A DNA stretch of 64,000 bases from NCBI RefSeq assembly GCF_018130215.1, contig NZ_JAFCKQ010000035.1, forward strand, positions 16,513-80,512, written 5' to 3'. Shown here piece after piece: positions 17,425-26,664 of this stretch. The notes below the pieces were generated by a model. It saw only the letters and a program-made list of their open reading frames with translations. It was not told where the DNA came from and ran no database searches. This stretch comes from Bradyrhizobium jicamae (GTDB lineage: Bacteria > Pseudomonadota > Alphaproteobacteria > Rhizobiales > Xanthobacteraceae). Every line of letters begins with the position of its first letter. The first letter of the stretch is position 1. A program made the translations under genes and the position numbers.

Positions 17425-17652
17425 ATGATCGAGTTCGACGACGACACGTTCGACAAGCTGAAGCAGCTTGGACGCGACCGGATGGCCACCCTGCAGGAGC
17501 TGGCCGACGAGGCCTTCGCAGATCTCCTGAAGAAGCATGGCATCCCGATCGACCTGAAGGATGCGCTGCGCAAAAGCGCCAGGCTCGGGGATGCGTCGAA
17601 GCAAGAGAGCGCGCCACCGAGACGCGCGCCCAAGCGCACCAGGAAAATGTAA
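17425..17652 (+). CDS. Small hypothetical protein
   Basis: This protein of about 75 residues reads MIEFDDDTFDKLKQLGRDRM, then an amphipathic helix (ATLQELADEAFADLLKKHG) and a basic tail ending KRTRKM. It looks soluble, helical and possibly nucleic-acid-binding. The start is uncertain: a TTG at 17416 and a more distant GTG at 17311 are in frame, but the longer form would overlap the divergent secreted-protein gene. No family was recognised. Confidence 0.55.
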   Translation: MIEFDDDTFDKLKQLGRDRMATLQELADEAFADLLKKHGIPIDLKDALRKSARLGDASKQESAPPRRAPKRTRKM

Positions 17653-17658
17653 GAAGGT

Positions 17659-18189
17659 TCAGCCGATCTTCTTCAGGCCGGTTTTATATTGCGGCCCCCG
17701 GATCACGTAGGACTTGGCCGGCCGCGTCATCGCCTCGATCTGTTCGGCATTGAGCGTGCGGACCACGCGCGCGGGCGCGCCGATGATCATCGAGTATTCC
17801 GGAAACTCCTTGCCCTCCGTTATCACCGAGCCGGCACCGACGACGCTGCCGCGCCGGATGCGCGCGCCGTTCATCACGATCGATCCCATCCCGATCAGCA
17901 CGCCGTCTTCCAGCGTGCAGCCGTGTACGATCGCATTGTGGCCGATGGTCACATTGTTGCCGATGACCAGCGGAAAGCCGGGGTCGACGTGCAGGGTCGA
18001 ATTGTCCTGGACGTTGGAGCCCTCGCCGACCTCGATCCACTCATTGTCGCCGCGGAGCACGGCGTTGAACCAGACGCTCGCCCGCGGCTTGAGGCGCACC
18101 TTGCCGATCACAACGGCGTTGTCGGCGATGAAGTAGTTGCCGTCACCTGGAAGATCGGGGCCCTGCCCGTCGAGCTCGTAGATCGCCAT
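17659..18189 (-). CDS. Gamma-carbonic anhydrase family protein
   Basis: This 176-residue left-handed beta-helix protein has hexapeptide repeats (VVIGKVRL, VQDNSTLHVD, VTIGHNAIVHG, VLIGMGSIV). His residues at HVD, GHNAIVHG match the zinc ligands of the gamma class (CaiE/YrdA/PaaY group). It may hydrate CO2, although many homologues show little activity. The start at 18189 follows AAGGAG. The 3' end converges on the small hypothetical gene with a 6-bp gap. Confidence 0.88.
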   Translation of the reverse strand: MAIYELDGQGPDLPGDGNYFIADNAVVIGKVRLKPRASVWFNAVLRGDNEWIEVGEGSNVQDNSTLHVDPGFPLVIGNNVTIGHNAIVHGCTLEDGVLIGMGSIVMNGARIRRGSVVGAGSVITEGKEFPEYSMIIGAPARVVRTLNAEQIEAMTRPAKSYVIRGPQYKTGLKKIG

Positions 18190-18260
18190 GAAAGTCTCCT
18201 TAAATCATGAAGACCTTGGCACAGCGGCCCGCTTGCTTTCAAGCGAGGTGGATGATCCGC

Positions 18261-18590
18261 TCAGGCGAGCAGGCCGGCGGCGCGCAGCGTAATCACGAAG
18301 AAGGTGCCGGACATCAGGCTCCAGAAACCCGCGATGATCGTCGCCATCATCACGAATTCGAAGCGGCGGCGCTCGATGCGGGTGCCGCGCAGCGTGTTGC
18401 GCATGATGATGAAGGGCGCGGCGAAGACCAGAAACGGCACCGCGGCGAAGGTCTTCGGTGCGACGCCTTCGTGCAGCAGCCCGAAGCCGGCGGGGCGCTC
18501 GGCCATCGCCTGGTAACCGCTGGCGAGCGCACCGGCGAGGGCAAAACCAATGCAGAGCGAGAACAGGGAATTCAGGGCTTCGGGCGACAT
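18261..18590 (-). CDS. Small integral membrane protein
   Basis: This 109-residue protein has about four hydrophobic segments (LFSLCIGFALAGALASGY, TFAAVPFLVFAAPFIIM, FVMMATIIAGFWSLMSG, FFVITLRAAGLLA). It resembles a short uncharacterised alphaproteobacterial membrane family; I cannot name it with certainty. The start at 18590 follows GGAAG; an earlier frame lacks a ribosome site. Confidence 0.7.
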   Translation of the reverse strand: MSPEALNSLFSLCIGFALAGALASGYQAMAERPAGFGLLHEGVAPKTFAAVPFLVFAAPFIIMRNTLRGTRIERRRFEFVMMATIIAGFWSLMSGTFFVITLRAAGLLA

Positions 18591-18807
18591 TGGAACTTCC
18601 GCTACGCAACAGACAGCCACCCTGCTTCGCAAAAATCCCGGCCCGCCGCCACATCATCCTTAAGAAAGGGTTAATCGGCAGGTTCCGCCGGCGTGCCGAC
18701 GCATGGCTGGTTCGGTCCGGATTCCATTGGAATCATACGGAATTGCGTCGATGCGTGGCATATTCCGGAGATGATTCGGCCTCATCTGACGTGACCCGAC
18801 ACATCCC

Positions 18808-19518
18808 ATGACGCTTCTCTCGACGGCCCAGCATCTGGCGCGTGACACCCGGCGCAATCCGCGCGCGCATCTGGTCCCGATCATCCTGTCGGCACTGCTC
18901 GCCGCCGGCGCGATTGCGCTCGTCGCCTATCTGCTGTGGCCGACATACGCCACCGTCCCGCCCAGTGACCCATCGCGGCTGCCGGTCAGCGTCGGCGGCA
19001 CGCTGTTCAACGTGCCGACCATGGCCGTGCGCATGAAGATCCAGCGCCATTCCGGGCCGCAGGAACGCGTCGATCTCGATTTCCTCTATCCTTCGCTCGA
19101 GGCGCCCGGAGCGCCCAGGCACTACAGCGCCGACACCATCGAGGACAAGGTGCAGCCGATCGACCGCATCTTCGTGTCGATCGCGGCGCATCACGATTCC
19201 CTCGCGCCCGAGATGCGCCTGCGCACGATCTATCCGCGCTATCTCGACGACGCCGCCAACACCGACGACGGCCTGACGACGCGCGCATTTCGCGGCGGCT
19301 CACCCTATGCCGGCGAGGACCTGTTCACCGCAAGCGAGCCGGCGCTCGTCGCACGCTGCTCGCGCGACACCACAACGCCCGGCATGTGCCTCAGCGAGCG
19401 GCGCATCGAGGGCGCCGACCTGACTTTCCGCTTCCCGCGAAGCTGGCTCGCGCAATGGCGCGACATCGCGACTGCGATGGACCGCCTCTCCGCGCAGATG
19501 CACAGCGCGAAGGGCTAG
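18808..19518 (+). CDS. Single-pass membrane protein, unknown function
   Basis: This 236-residue protein has a basic N-terminus, one helix (LVPIILSALLAAGAIALVAYLLW) and a periplasmic domain of about 190 residues. That domain includes GTLFNVPTMAVRMKIQRHSG, a Cys pair in VARCSRDTTTPGMC, and a Trp-rich end (SWLAQWRDIATAMDRL). The Cys pair may form a disulfide. No family was recognised. The start at 18808 follows a cluster of purines. Confidence 0.65.
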   Translation: MTLLSTAQHLARDTRRNPRAHLVPIILSALLAAGAIALVAYLLWPTYATVPPSDPSRLPVSVGGTLFNVPTMAVRMKIQRHSGPQERVDLDFLYPSLEAPGAPRHYSADTIEDKVQPIDRIFVSIAAHHDSLAPEMRLRTIYPRYLDDAANTDDGLTTRAFRGGSPYAGEDLFTASEPALVARCSRDTTTPGMCLSERRIEGADLTFRFPRSWLAQWRDIATAMDRLSAQMHSAKG

Positions 19519-19550
19519 CAAGTTTGGCAGCTGGCGCGGCCAATTCTGCG

Positions 19551-19763
19551 CTATTCGGCCAGATCCTCTTCCAGGATCGCCATCTGGAACTGGAACGAGC
19601 GATCATCGTCCTCGTCGTCGACGAACAGCACGCCGATGAACTCTTCGCCGATATAGACCTCGGCCGAGTCGTCCTTCTTCGGCCGCGGTACCACGCGGAT
19701 CTTGGGATTGCCGAACACGCGTTTAAGGTACGCGTCGAGCTTCCTTACTTCCTGAACGTCCAC
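19551..19763 (-). CDS. DUF3126 family protein
   Basis: This 70-residue acidic protein reads VRKLDAYLKRVFGNPKIRVV, PRPKKDDSAEVYIGEEFIG and VLFVDDEDDDRSFQFQMAIL, a small alpha-beta protein highly conserved in alphaproteobacteria (DUF3126). The function is unknown. A GTG start at 19763 is chosen because GGAG lies six bases upstream; a TTG at 19775 is possible. It is the first gene upstream of cysE's 3' end on the same strand only by position; the two are separated by a terminator. Confidence 0.8.
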   Translation of the reverse strand: MDVQEVRKLDAYLKRVFGNPKIRVVPRPKKDDSAEVYIGEEFIGVLFVDDEDDDRSFQFQMAILEEDLAE

Positions 19764-19821
19764 GGTCGTCTCCAATCGGGTCGATGATTTCCGGGGCGTT
19801 TTTAGGACGGGATGACAAAGA

Positions 19822-19849
19822 CCGCCAGAGCCTTTTCAGGCTCCGGCGG
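19822..19849 (-). terminator. Terminator after cysE
   Basis: An 11-bp stem with one mismatch (19822-19832 with 19839-19849) lies 45 bp past the cysE stop codon. On the minus strand it is followed by TCTTTG, a short T-rich tract. Confidence 0.65.
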
Positions 19850-19893
19850 CACGATATTTGTCAGGGCACGCCGCGGTCAGAAAGCGAATGAAA

Positions 19894-20721
19894 TCAAAGC
19901 CCGATGGCGTTGAGCATCTGGTCCATGGTGCGTGACGGCTCGGCGCAGCCGGCCTCGCCGACGATTTTCGCGGGCACGCCCGCCACCGTGACGTTGTGCG
20001 GCACCGGCTTCACCACGACGGAGCCCGCGGCGATGCGCGCGCAATGGCCGATCTCGATATTGCCGAGAATCTTGGCACCGGCACCGATCAGGACACCATG
20101 GCGGATCTTTGGATGGCGATCCTCATTCTCCTTGCCCGTGCCGCCGAGCGTAACACCGTGCAGGATCGAGACGTCGTCCTCGATGACGGCAGTCTCGCCG
20201 CAGACGAAGCCGGTGGCGTGATCGAGGAAGATGCCGCGGCCGATCCTGGCGGCCGGGTTGATGTCGGTCTGGAACACCGCCGAGGAGCGGCTCTGCAGGT
20301 AAAAGGCGAAATCCTTGCGGCCCTTCAGATGGAGCCAGTGCGCGAGACGATGGGTCTGCAGCGCGTGAAAACCCTTGAAGTAGAGCAAGGGGTCGATGAA
20401 GCGCGCGGTCGCGGGGTCGCGGTCATAGACTGCGACGAGGTCGGCGCGGAACGCGTTGCCGATATCTGGCTCGTCGCGCAGCGCCTCGCCATAAGCCTGG
20501 CGGATCAGGTCGCCGGACAGCGCGGCGTGGTCGAGACGCTCGACAATGCGATGCACCACCGCGTCTTCCAGACGATCATGATGCAGCACGGTGGCATAGA
20601 TGAAGGACGCCAGTTCCGGCTCGCGGCGGACGATGTCCTCCGCCTCGCTGCGGATTCGATCCCAGATCGGATCGAGCGCCGCGAGCTTCCCTCCCTGCGG
20701 ACTGACCTGATGAACTGCCAT
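19894..20721 (-). CDS. cysE: Serine O-acetyltransferase
   Basis: This 275-residue protein acetylates L-serine to O-acetylserine, the first step of cysteine synthesis. The N-terminal helical SATase domain (WDRIRSEAEDIVRREPELAS) is followed by FKGFHALQTHRLAHWLHLKG. The hexapeptide-repeat helix carries the catalytic Asp-His (DHATGFVCGETAV), HGVTLGGTGK and KILGNIEIG. Length and domain order are normal for CysE. The start at 20721 follows a GAGAGCAG ribosome site; a TTG at 20736 is less likely. Confidence 0.92.
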   Translation of the reverse strand: MAVHQVSPQGGKLAALDPIWDRIRSEAEDIVRREPELASFIYATVLHHDRLEDAVVHRIVERLDHAALSGDLIRQAYGEALRDEPDIGNAFRADLVAVYDRDPATARFIDPLLYFKGFHALQTHRLAHWLHLKGRKDFAFYLQSRSSAVFQTDINPAARIGRGIFLDHATGFVCGETAVIEDDVSILHGVTLGGTGKENEDRHPKIRHGVLIGAGAKILGNIEIGHCARIAAGSVVVKPVPHNVTVAGVPAKIVGEAGCAEPSRTMDQMLNAIGL

Positions 20722-20947
20722 TGGCTGCTCTCGCAATTCGGTTGTTCGGTTATGCGTTATAGCACGATGGATCGAGCGCGTCCCCGACGGCGCGGGACGG
20801 TAAACCCTGCCCGAACGCTCCCCCGCAGACGTCTAGGGCAAGTGGTCCGGATTTCGCCGAAATCAAGCCGTGGCTCTGCAACTATTGGCGGATTTCATTC
20901 CCAGAGGGGATTTGGGCATGGTCGACCCCAATACGGGGGGATAAATC

Positions 20948-22312
20948 ATCAATACGCAGATTCTACGCGCACGCCTGACCGATACACGGTCGGTTTGGGC
21001 CGCCACGATAGCCATTCCCCTCCTGCTGCTCGCGCCCGCCTTCTGGAACGGCTACCCGCTGCTCCAGTGGGATACCGGCGGCTATCTGGCCCGCTGGTAC
21101 GAGGGATATCTGGTGCCGAGCCGGTCCACCGTATTCGGCATCTACCTGCATGTCGGCGAGGATTCGAGCTTCTGGCTCAACCTCGGCATCCAGGCGCTGG
21201 CAACGCTGTGGATCCTGCAGCTGACGCTGCGCGTCCTCGATCTCGCCCGCCCGGCGCGGCTGGTTGCGATCAGCCTCGCGCTGATCGCGACCACCGCCCT
21301 GCCCTGGATTGCGAGCATGCTGCTGACCGACATCTTTGCCGGCCTGTCGGTGCTCGCCCTGTTCGTCCTCGTCATGTGCGGGGCGAAGATCTCGACGCTA
21401 GAGAAGTGGATCCTGTTCGTGTTCACGGCGTTCTCGGCGGCCACCCACAGTGCGACCCTTGCCGTGCTGCTCGGCCTGTGCTGCGTCGGCTGGGCCGTGC
21501 GTCCGTGGCTCGGCCGGCCGATCCCGTTCGCGGGGCTGGCGCTGGGCAGCCTGACCATCGTCGCGGGCGCGGCAATGCTGCTGGCCGCGAATTTCGCGCT
21601 GTCGGGGCAGCTCGCCTGGACGCCCGGCGGCTACGGTGTCGCTTTCGGCCGCATGCTCCAGGACGGCATCGTCACGCAATACCTGCGGGACCACTGCGCC
21701 AGCCAAAACCTGAAGCTCTGTCCCTACCGCGACGAGCTGCCGCCGACGGCCGATGACTTCCTGTGGGGCCACAGCATGTTCGACACGCTCGGCCGCTTCC
21801 AGGGACTGAACGACGAGATGGGCTTCATCGCGGTGCGCGCGCTCGCCGAATATCCGGCGTGGCAGGCCGAGGCCGCGCTGGCCGCGACCGCGCGCCAGCT
21901 CTCGTCGGTCGCGACCGGCGAAGGCAGCAGCGGCTGGCTTCCGCATACCTACGGCATCATCGAGCGTTACATCCCCGCGCAGGCCGCAAGGATGCACGCA
22001 GCGCGCCAGCAGCGCTGGCGTCTCGACTTCACCGCGGTCAACCGCATCCATGTCCCGGTCGCATTCGCCTCCATGGTGCTGGTCGTGATGCTGTTCAGCC
22101 GCGGCCTGTGGCAGCGGCGGCGCGACGACATCACGCTGCTGGCAGGCACGGTGACGCTGGCGCTGCTCGGCAACGCCGCCATCTGCGGCGTGATCTCCGG
22201 CCCGCATGATCGCTACGGCGCGCGCATCGTGTGGATCGCGACCTTCGTGGTGCTGCTAGCGGCGGCGAAAGCTCTCAGCGCGCGCGATGCGGACGAGCTA
22301 GGCGCGCCGTGA
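20948..22312 (+). CDS. Polytopic membrane protein lacking a canonical start codon
   Basis: The protein has about ten hydrophobic segments, for example ATIAIPLLLLAPAFW, LGIQALATLWILQLTL, WILFVFTAFSAATH and MVLVVMLFSRGLW. Its role is not recognised. Coding potential in this frame clearly extends upstream of the first standard start (GTG 21113) through WNGYPLLQWDTGGYLARWY and a first membrane helix, back to a TAA at 20942. Between these no ATG, GTG or TTG occurs in frame. A GGGGGGA ribosome-like site precedes ATC codons at 20945 and 20948, so 20948 is given as a tentative start. The 3' end overlaps the convergent hydrolase by 15 bp. Confidence 0.65.
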   Translation: MNTQILRARLTDTRSVWAATIAIPLLLLAPAFWNGYPLLQWDTGGYLARWYEGYLVPSRSTVFGIYLHVGEDSSFWLNLGIQALATLWILQLTLRVLDLARPARLVAISLALIATTALPWIASMLLTDIFAGLSVLALFVLVMCGAKISTLEKWILFVFTAFSAATHSATLAVLLGLCCVGWAVRPWLGRPIPFAGLALGSLTIVAGAAMLLAANFALSGQLAWTPGGYGVAFGRMLQDGIVTQYLRDHCASQNLKLCPYRDELPPTADDFLWGHSMFDTLGRFQGLNDEMGFIAVRALAEYPAWQAEAALAATARQLSSVATGEGSSGWLPHTYGIIERYIPAQAARMHAARQQRWRLDFTAVNRIHVPVAFASMVLVVMLFSRGLWQRRRDDITLLAGTVTLALLGNAAICGVISGPHDRYGARIVWIATFVVLLAAAKALSARDADELGAP

Positions 22313-23062
22313 CAGGAAGTCGATAACCCCCGTCTTGTACACCTTGTCGCCGACCGCGCGCATGTGATCGCGGTTCGGGATGTCGAGCACCTGCGAACCC
22401 GGAATGACCTTGCCCAGCGCGGCGGCCGAGCCGGCGATCTCGTCCTTGCTGCCGACCGCAATCAGCACCGGCACGCGGATGCCGGCCGCCTCCCCGCGCG
22501 TCATCAGGCGCCGCGAGCCGCGCAGGCAGGCGGCGAGCGCGCGGCGGTCCGAGCGGGTCTGGTCGGCGAAGGCGCGAAAGGTGCGGCCGACCGGATCGGT
22601 GACGTCGTCGAGCGAGGCCGCCTCCAGCGCCGTGGCGACGTTCTCGCCGGGACCGCCGCCCTCGATCAGCCCGATGCCGATGCCGCCCAGGATCGCCGAG
22701 CGCAGCCGCTCGGGATGCTCGCGGGCCAGGATCGCGGTCATCCGCGAGCCGAGCGAATAGCCCATGATGTCGGCGCGCGGAATCGCAAGGTGATCCATCA
22801 GCGCGATGACGTCATCAGCCATCGTTGCGATCTCGTATTGCCCGGGATCATAGAGCTTGGCGGACTCGCCATGGCCGCGATTGTCCAGCGCGATGACGCG
22901 ACGGCCGGCCTTGACCAGCTCGGAGACCCAGGTCGGATAGACCCAGTTGACGTTCTTGCTCGAGGCGAAGCCATGCACGAGCACGATCGGCTCGCCCTCG
23001 CCTTCGTCGAGATAGGCAATTTCAACATCGCCGTGGTGAAAGCTCGGCATCAACAATTCCAT
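22298..23062 (-). CDS. Alpha/beta fold hydrolase
   Basis: This 254-residue hydrolase shows the oxyanion region VLVHGFASSK, the nucleophile elbow GYSLGS (Ser103), and the C-terminal catalytic pair IAVGSKDEIAG (Asp) and NRDHMRAV (His). HGESAKLYD matches epoxide hydrolase/esterase-type members. The substrate is unknown and no signal peptide is seen. The start is uncertain: ATG at 23062 or 23050; upstream in-frame sequence overlaps the next gene and is low-complexity. Confidence 0.82.
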   Translation of the reverse strand: MELLMPSFHHGDVEIAYLDEGEGEPIVLVHGFASSKNVNWVYPTWVSELVKAGRRVIALDNRGHGESAKLYDPGQYEIATMADDVIALMDHLAIPRADIMGYSLGSRMTAILAREHPERLRSAILGGIGIGLIEGGGPGENVATALEAASLDDVTDPVGRTFRAFADQTRSDRRALAACLRGSRRLMTRGEAAGIRVPVLIAVGSKDEIAGSAAALGKVIPGSQVLDIPNRDHMRAVGDKVYKTGVIDFLSRRA

Positions 23063-23109
23063 CTTGATTGGGGAGGATCGGGATTGGCGATCGGCAGGCG
23101 ATCGCGAGT

Positions 23110-24243
23110 TCAGCCCTGTGCGGGGGCCCCCGCCAGCGCGACCTGGGCCGCCATCTGCGCCTTGAGGCGTCGCGCCTTGCTGCGCTGAAGCCACGACGAC
23201 GTCGCCCGTTCAGCGGTCGCCTTGATCGACGACAGGAAGCCGAACAGTGTGAGCAGCGCGCCGAACAGCCACATCGACAGATTGAATGCGCCCACAGTGA
23301 GCAGCAACGCGCCGCGTCCAAGCAGTTTTATGATCGCGCGCGTCTGGCCGCCCTTCGCCTCCGCAATGCGCGCCGCGCGCGCGATCTCCTGCGGATTCTC
23401 CGCGACCTTCAGCGTATCCCGCGCGGCGCGCAGGCCGGCCGCTTCGCCCACGCGTCCGACATCCTTGGCGAGGCGAACCAGACCGCCCGCCTTGTCGGGG
23501 CGGAACGCAGCGCGGATCGCGCTTGCAGTCTCCACCGGCCGCCACACCGAGCCCGACGCAACCGCCTGCTCGAGCACTGGTCCGTCGACGACGTCGCGCG
23601 TCGAACGACCGGCCCATTCGATCAGGCCCTCGCTCAAGCGGCCGGCCTTGCGCGTATCCTTGACCAGCGTCAATCCGGCGCGCAGCGGCGCGGCGCTGCC
23701 CACCGAGACATAGGCCGCGGCCGTCACGGCGAGCCCCGCGGCGGCAAGCCCGAGCACGAGACGATCGGTCTCCTCGCCCATGGCCAGATGCTTGCCCTCG
23801 CGCACCACGTCCCTGATGTCACCGAACACGAACAGATCACCCGCCACCGTGCCGGAGAGGCTCGCGACATCCTCGGCATTGCCGGTGACGAGGCCGGTCG
23901 CAAATCCCTTGGCGAAATGCGTCGTCGAGGCCTCGTCGGCCGTCGCGTCGTCGACGCGCTTGGTGAGGTCGTCTGCGAGCGGGATATTGCTTTCGCGCGC
24001 GAGCGCCACGAAGCTAGCCGCGAGATCGGAATCACCGGAGGCCAGCGCCGCCTCGATATTCTCCGAGACCAGCGCCGGATTGCTGCGCAGAGTGGAACTC
24101 AGCCTGATATCGGTGAGTGCAACCGGATCGTCCTGCGCCGCCAGCACGGTGCCGGCATCGTGGGCATGCGGCCAAACCGCCGTGCCCACGGCGGCGCTTG
24201 CTGCCATGCCCGCCACCGCGAGGCTGAGCCACACCCGGTTCAT
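23110..24243 (-). CDS. Hypothetical membrane protein
   Basis: This 377-residue protein starts with a signal-like helix (WLSLAVAGMAASAAVGTAVW). A helical periplasmic-type domain follows, then hydrophobic segments near residue 175 (LVLGLAAAGLAVTAAAYVSV) and near the C-terminus (LLLTVGAFNLSMWLFGALLTL, then FGFLSS). The end is a basic coiled segment (SWLQRSKARRLKAQ). Homologous proteins are common in Bradyrhizobium without function. AGAGG precedes the start at 24243. Confidence 0.65.
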   Translation of the reverse strand: MNRVWLSLAVAGMAASAAVGTAVWPHAHDAGTVLAAQDDPVALTDIRLSSTLRSNPALVSENIEAALASGDSDLAASFVALARESNIPLADDLTKRVDDATADEASTTHFAKGFATGLVTGNAEDVASLSGTVAGDLFVFGDIRDVVREGKHLAMGEETDRLVLGLAAAGLAVTAAAYVSVGSAAPLRAGLTLVKDTRKAGRLSEGLIEWAGRSTRDVVDGPVLEQAVASGSVWRPVETASAIRAAFRPDKAGGLVRLAKDVGRVGEAAGLRAARDTLKVAENPQEIARAARIAEAKGGQTRAIIKLLGRGALLLTVGAFNLSMWLFGALLTLFGFLSSIKATAERATSSWLQRSKARRLKAQMAAQVALAGAPAQG

Positions 24244-24491
24244 TCGCGAAAACCTCTGGTTTATCTCGCTGTTTTAATTCGCCTTGGAAATAGTGTGCCG
24301 TTTTTGCGACACAACGGCTCCGACCAAAGAAGGGCTTCTCTGGGACGACAAGATTGTGTCGAATTTGCAAGAGCAAATCCGCGGCCGGGGCTACTTGGAA
24401 TCAATTGTTCCCGCCAGTATGGTGCGCGGCATTTCGCAATGCCGCGCGATGCTGACTGCCTCCGCCCGCCGTTGCCATCCAAGGTGAGAAT

Positions 24492-24737
24492 ATGTCCGAC
24501 CACGTCGTCCCGCACTTCCATAACGATGCCGGTGTCTCAGTGATCGAGATCGGCTCGCAGGAGTTCATGTGCGTGGGCGCCAACCCGCCCTTCGATCATC
24601 CGCACGTGTTCCTCGACCTCGGCAACGACAGCGAGATCATCTGCCCGTATTGCTCGACGCTCTATCGCTTCGCGCCCGACCTCAAGCCCGGCGAAGCACG
24701 CCCGCCGGAATGCGTCCTGAAGGACAGGGTCGCCTGA
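24492..24737 (+). CDS. Zinc-finger domain-containing protein (zf-CHCC)
   Basis: This 81-residue protein carries the zf-CHCC pattern: Cys in EFMCVG, His in DHPHVFLD, and CPYCSTLYRF. The domain is shared with the NDUFS6/13-kDa accessory subunit of complex I and with small alphaproteobacterial proteins. The bacterial role is not settled; a link to respiratory complex assembly is inference. It is followed after 7 bp by the FAD monooxygenase gene, which suggests co-transcription. Confidence 0.85.
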   Translation: MSDHVVPHFHNDAGVSVIEIGSQEFMCVGANPPFDHPHVFLDLGNDSEIICPYCSTLYRFAPDLKPGEARPPECVLKDRVA

Positions 24738-24744
24738 CCGCCCC

Positions 24745-25947
24745 GTGGCGCTGACGCGAACCGTCATCGTTGCAGGCGCCGGGATCGGAGGACTGACAGC
24801 GTCGCTGACGCTGGCGGCTCAAGGCTTTCGCGTCGTGGTGCTGGAGAAGGCCGACCGGCTCGAGGAGGCCGGTGCCGGCATCCAGCTCTCCCCCAATGCC
24901 AGCCGGATCCTGGTCGAGCTTGGCCTGGAGCAACGGCTTGCGCCGCGCGCGGTGACCCCGGAAGCGGTCAGCATCATGAGCGCACGGGCCGGCGGCGAGA
25001 TCGCCCTCATGCCGCTCGGCGAAGCCGCTGCGTTCCGTGCCGGCGCGCCCTACTGGGTGATCCACCGCGCCGATCTGCAGGCCGCGCTGGTGGCCGCGGT
25101 CAGCGATCATCCCGACATCGACCTGCGCCTCGGCTGCCAGTTCGAGGATGTCACCAAACACGCCAAGGGGCTGACGGTGGTCCAGCGCCGCGGCAATGTG
25201 AGGCAGCAGGAACTGGCCGTGGCGCTGATCGGCGCCGACGGCATCTGGTCGTCGGTGCGCGGGCATCTGTTCCCGGACGTGCAGCCGAAATTCTCGGGCC
25301 TGATCGCCTGGCGCGGCACGCTCGAGGCCAATGCGCTGCCGCGCGAATACACCGCACCGCGGGTACAGCTGTGGATGGGGCCGAACGCGCATCTCGTGGC
25401 CTACCCGATCTCGGCCGGGCGCCAGATCAACGTGGTGGCGATCGTCTCCGGCACCTGGAACCGACCCGGCTGGAGCGAACCCGGCGACCTCAACGAGATC
25501 AAGGACGCCTTCGCCGCATCGCGTTGGCCTTCGGCGGCGCGGATGCTGCTCGGCGCCGTCGACGGCTGGCGCAAATGGGCGCTGTTTACGCTGCCCGATA
25601 TCGGCGACTGGAATGCGGGTTCGGTCGCGCTGCTCGGTGACGCCGCGCACGCAATGCTGCCCTTCGCCGCACAGGGCGCCGGCATGGCGGTCGAAGACGC
25701 CGCGGTACTTGCCAAGTCGCTGAGCGACTTTACCGGCGAGAACACATCAGGCATTCCCGAAGCGTTGAAGCGCTACGCGCGAATGCGGCGCGCGCGCGTG
25801 CTGAGGGTGCAGCGGACCGCGCGTCAGCAGGGACGCATCTATCATCTGACCGGGCCGGCCGCGATCGCGCGCGATCTCGCAATTCGCGCGATCGGACCGG
25901 AGCGCATGCTGGCGCGACAGGACTGGATCTACGACTGGCGGGTGTGA
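24745..25947 (+). CDS. FAD-dependent monooxygenase
   Basis: This 400-residue protein belongs to the aromatic hydroxylase/salicylate-hydroxylase type. It shows the Rossmann motif GAGIGGLTASLTLA (near residues 10-23), the FAD/NAD(P)H motif ALIGADGIWSSVR, and the second FAD motif LLGDAAHAMLPFAAQGAGMAVEDA. It should hydroxylate an aromatic or related compound with NAD(P)H and oxygen. The GTG start at 24745 lies 7 bp after the zinc-finger gene. Confidence 0.9.
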   Translation: MALTRTVIVAGAGIGGLTASLTLAAQGFRVVVLEKADRLEEAGAGIQLSPNASRILVELGLEQRLAPRAVTPEAVSIMSARAGGEIALMPLGEAAAFRAGAPYWVIHRADLQAALVAAVSDHPDIDLRLGCQFEDVTKHAKGLTVVQRRGNVRQQELAVALIGADGIWSSVRGHLFPDVQPKFSGLIAWRGTLEANALPREYTAPRVQLWMGPNAHLVAYPISAGRQINVVAIVSGTWNRPGWSEPGDLNEIKDAFAASRWPSAARMLLGAVDGWRKWALFTLPDIGDWNAGSVALLGDAAHAMLPFAAQGAGMAVEDAAVLAKSLSDFTGENTSGIPEALKRYARMRRARVLRVQRTARQQGRIYHLTGPAAIARDLAIRAIGPERMLARQDWIYDWRV

Positions 25948-26003
25948 GAACCGCGGACCGGAGCCTTTTCGGGCGAAGTGGCCATCGGTTCGCTCGAAAA
26001 CGC

Positions 26004-26438
26004 TTAATGGATCAGCGGACGCGGCGGCCTCGTGCTCTTCGCGTTCGGGGCGGGCGTTGCCGCCGGCGCAGGCGTGGCGCTTGCCGGCGACGTCTCATGG
26101 CACTTGCCCTTGCGCCAGGCTTCTTCGGCGTTCTTCTGCTGGCCGCGGATCGCAATGAGCTCGTTGCGATAGGCCATTTCGGCAACCACGGTGCCGCCCA
26201 CGCCGGTCTCCGCCTTGGCCATCAGGCCCTCCTGCTCGGCGGCACGGCCGGCCAAGGCCTTGCGCTCGGCCTCGAGCTGCGTGCAGTCATAGAGCTCGTA
26301 CTTGGCGGGATCGGCAAAGGCGGGCGAAATGGTGTCGCCGACCTGCGCACAGCCGGACGCGCCGACGGCCAACGCGAGCAGCGCAACCGAAAGCGCCCCG
26401 CGCGACAGGCTCGGGCGGCGAGAAAAGCGAACGAACAT
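26004..26438 (-). CDS. Hypothetical lipoprotein
   Basis: This 144-residue protein begins with a lipoprotein signal peptide (LSVALLALAVGASGC) whose lipobox ends GASGC. The mature part includes DCTQLEAERKALAGRAAEQE, a helical stretch, then a Pro/Ala-rich tail. The two further cysteines (YDCTQ and GKCHE) may pair. It is probably envelope-anchored; function unknown. Confidence 0.65.
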   Translation of the reverse strand: MFVRFSRRPSLSRGALSVALLALAVGASGCAQVGDTISPAFADPAKYELYDCTQLEAERKALAGRAAEQEGLMAKAETGVGGTVVAEMAYRNELIAIRGQQKNAEEAWRKGKCHETSPASATPAPAATPAPNAKSTRPPRPLIH

Positions 26439-26664
26439 CCAGCCTTCTTAAGCAGACAGTGTTGAGATTGCCTAAAGCAGCCGCCGGTGTCCGGATTGAG
26501 GCTTCATCACGGCAGCGCGTTGCCCTTATCCTGCAAACCACGGGTAATGCAAATGGTATTGCCGGCCGCTGCGCTAAACCATTGAAACCGCGTCTGTTCA
26601 CGGCGGATATTGCCAATTCCGTTTCCGCGCCAAACGCGCTAGATATCGGCGCGCCTGGCGCAAT

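Noticed and set aside
17146..17604. Minus-strand frame overlapping the small plus-strand gene at 17425
   Set aside because: The plus-strand frame has protein-like composition (FDDDTFDKLKQLG) and the secreted protein explains the other part.
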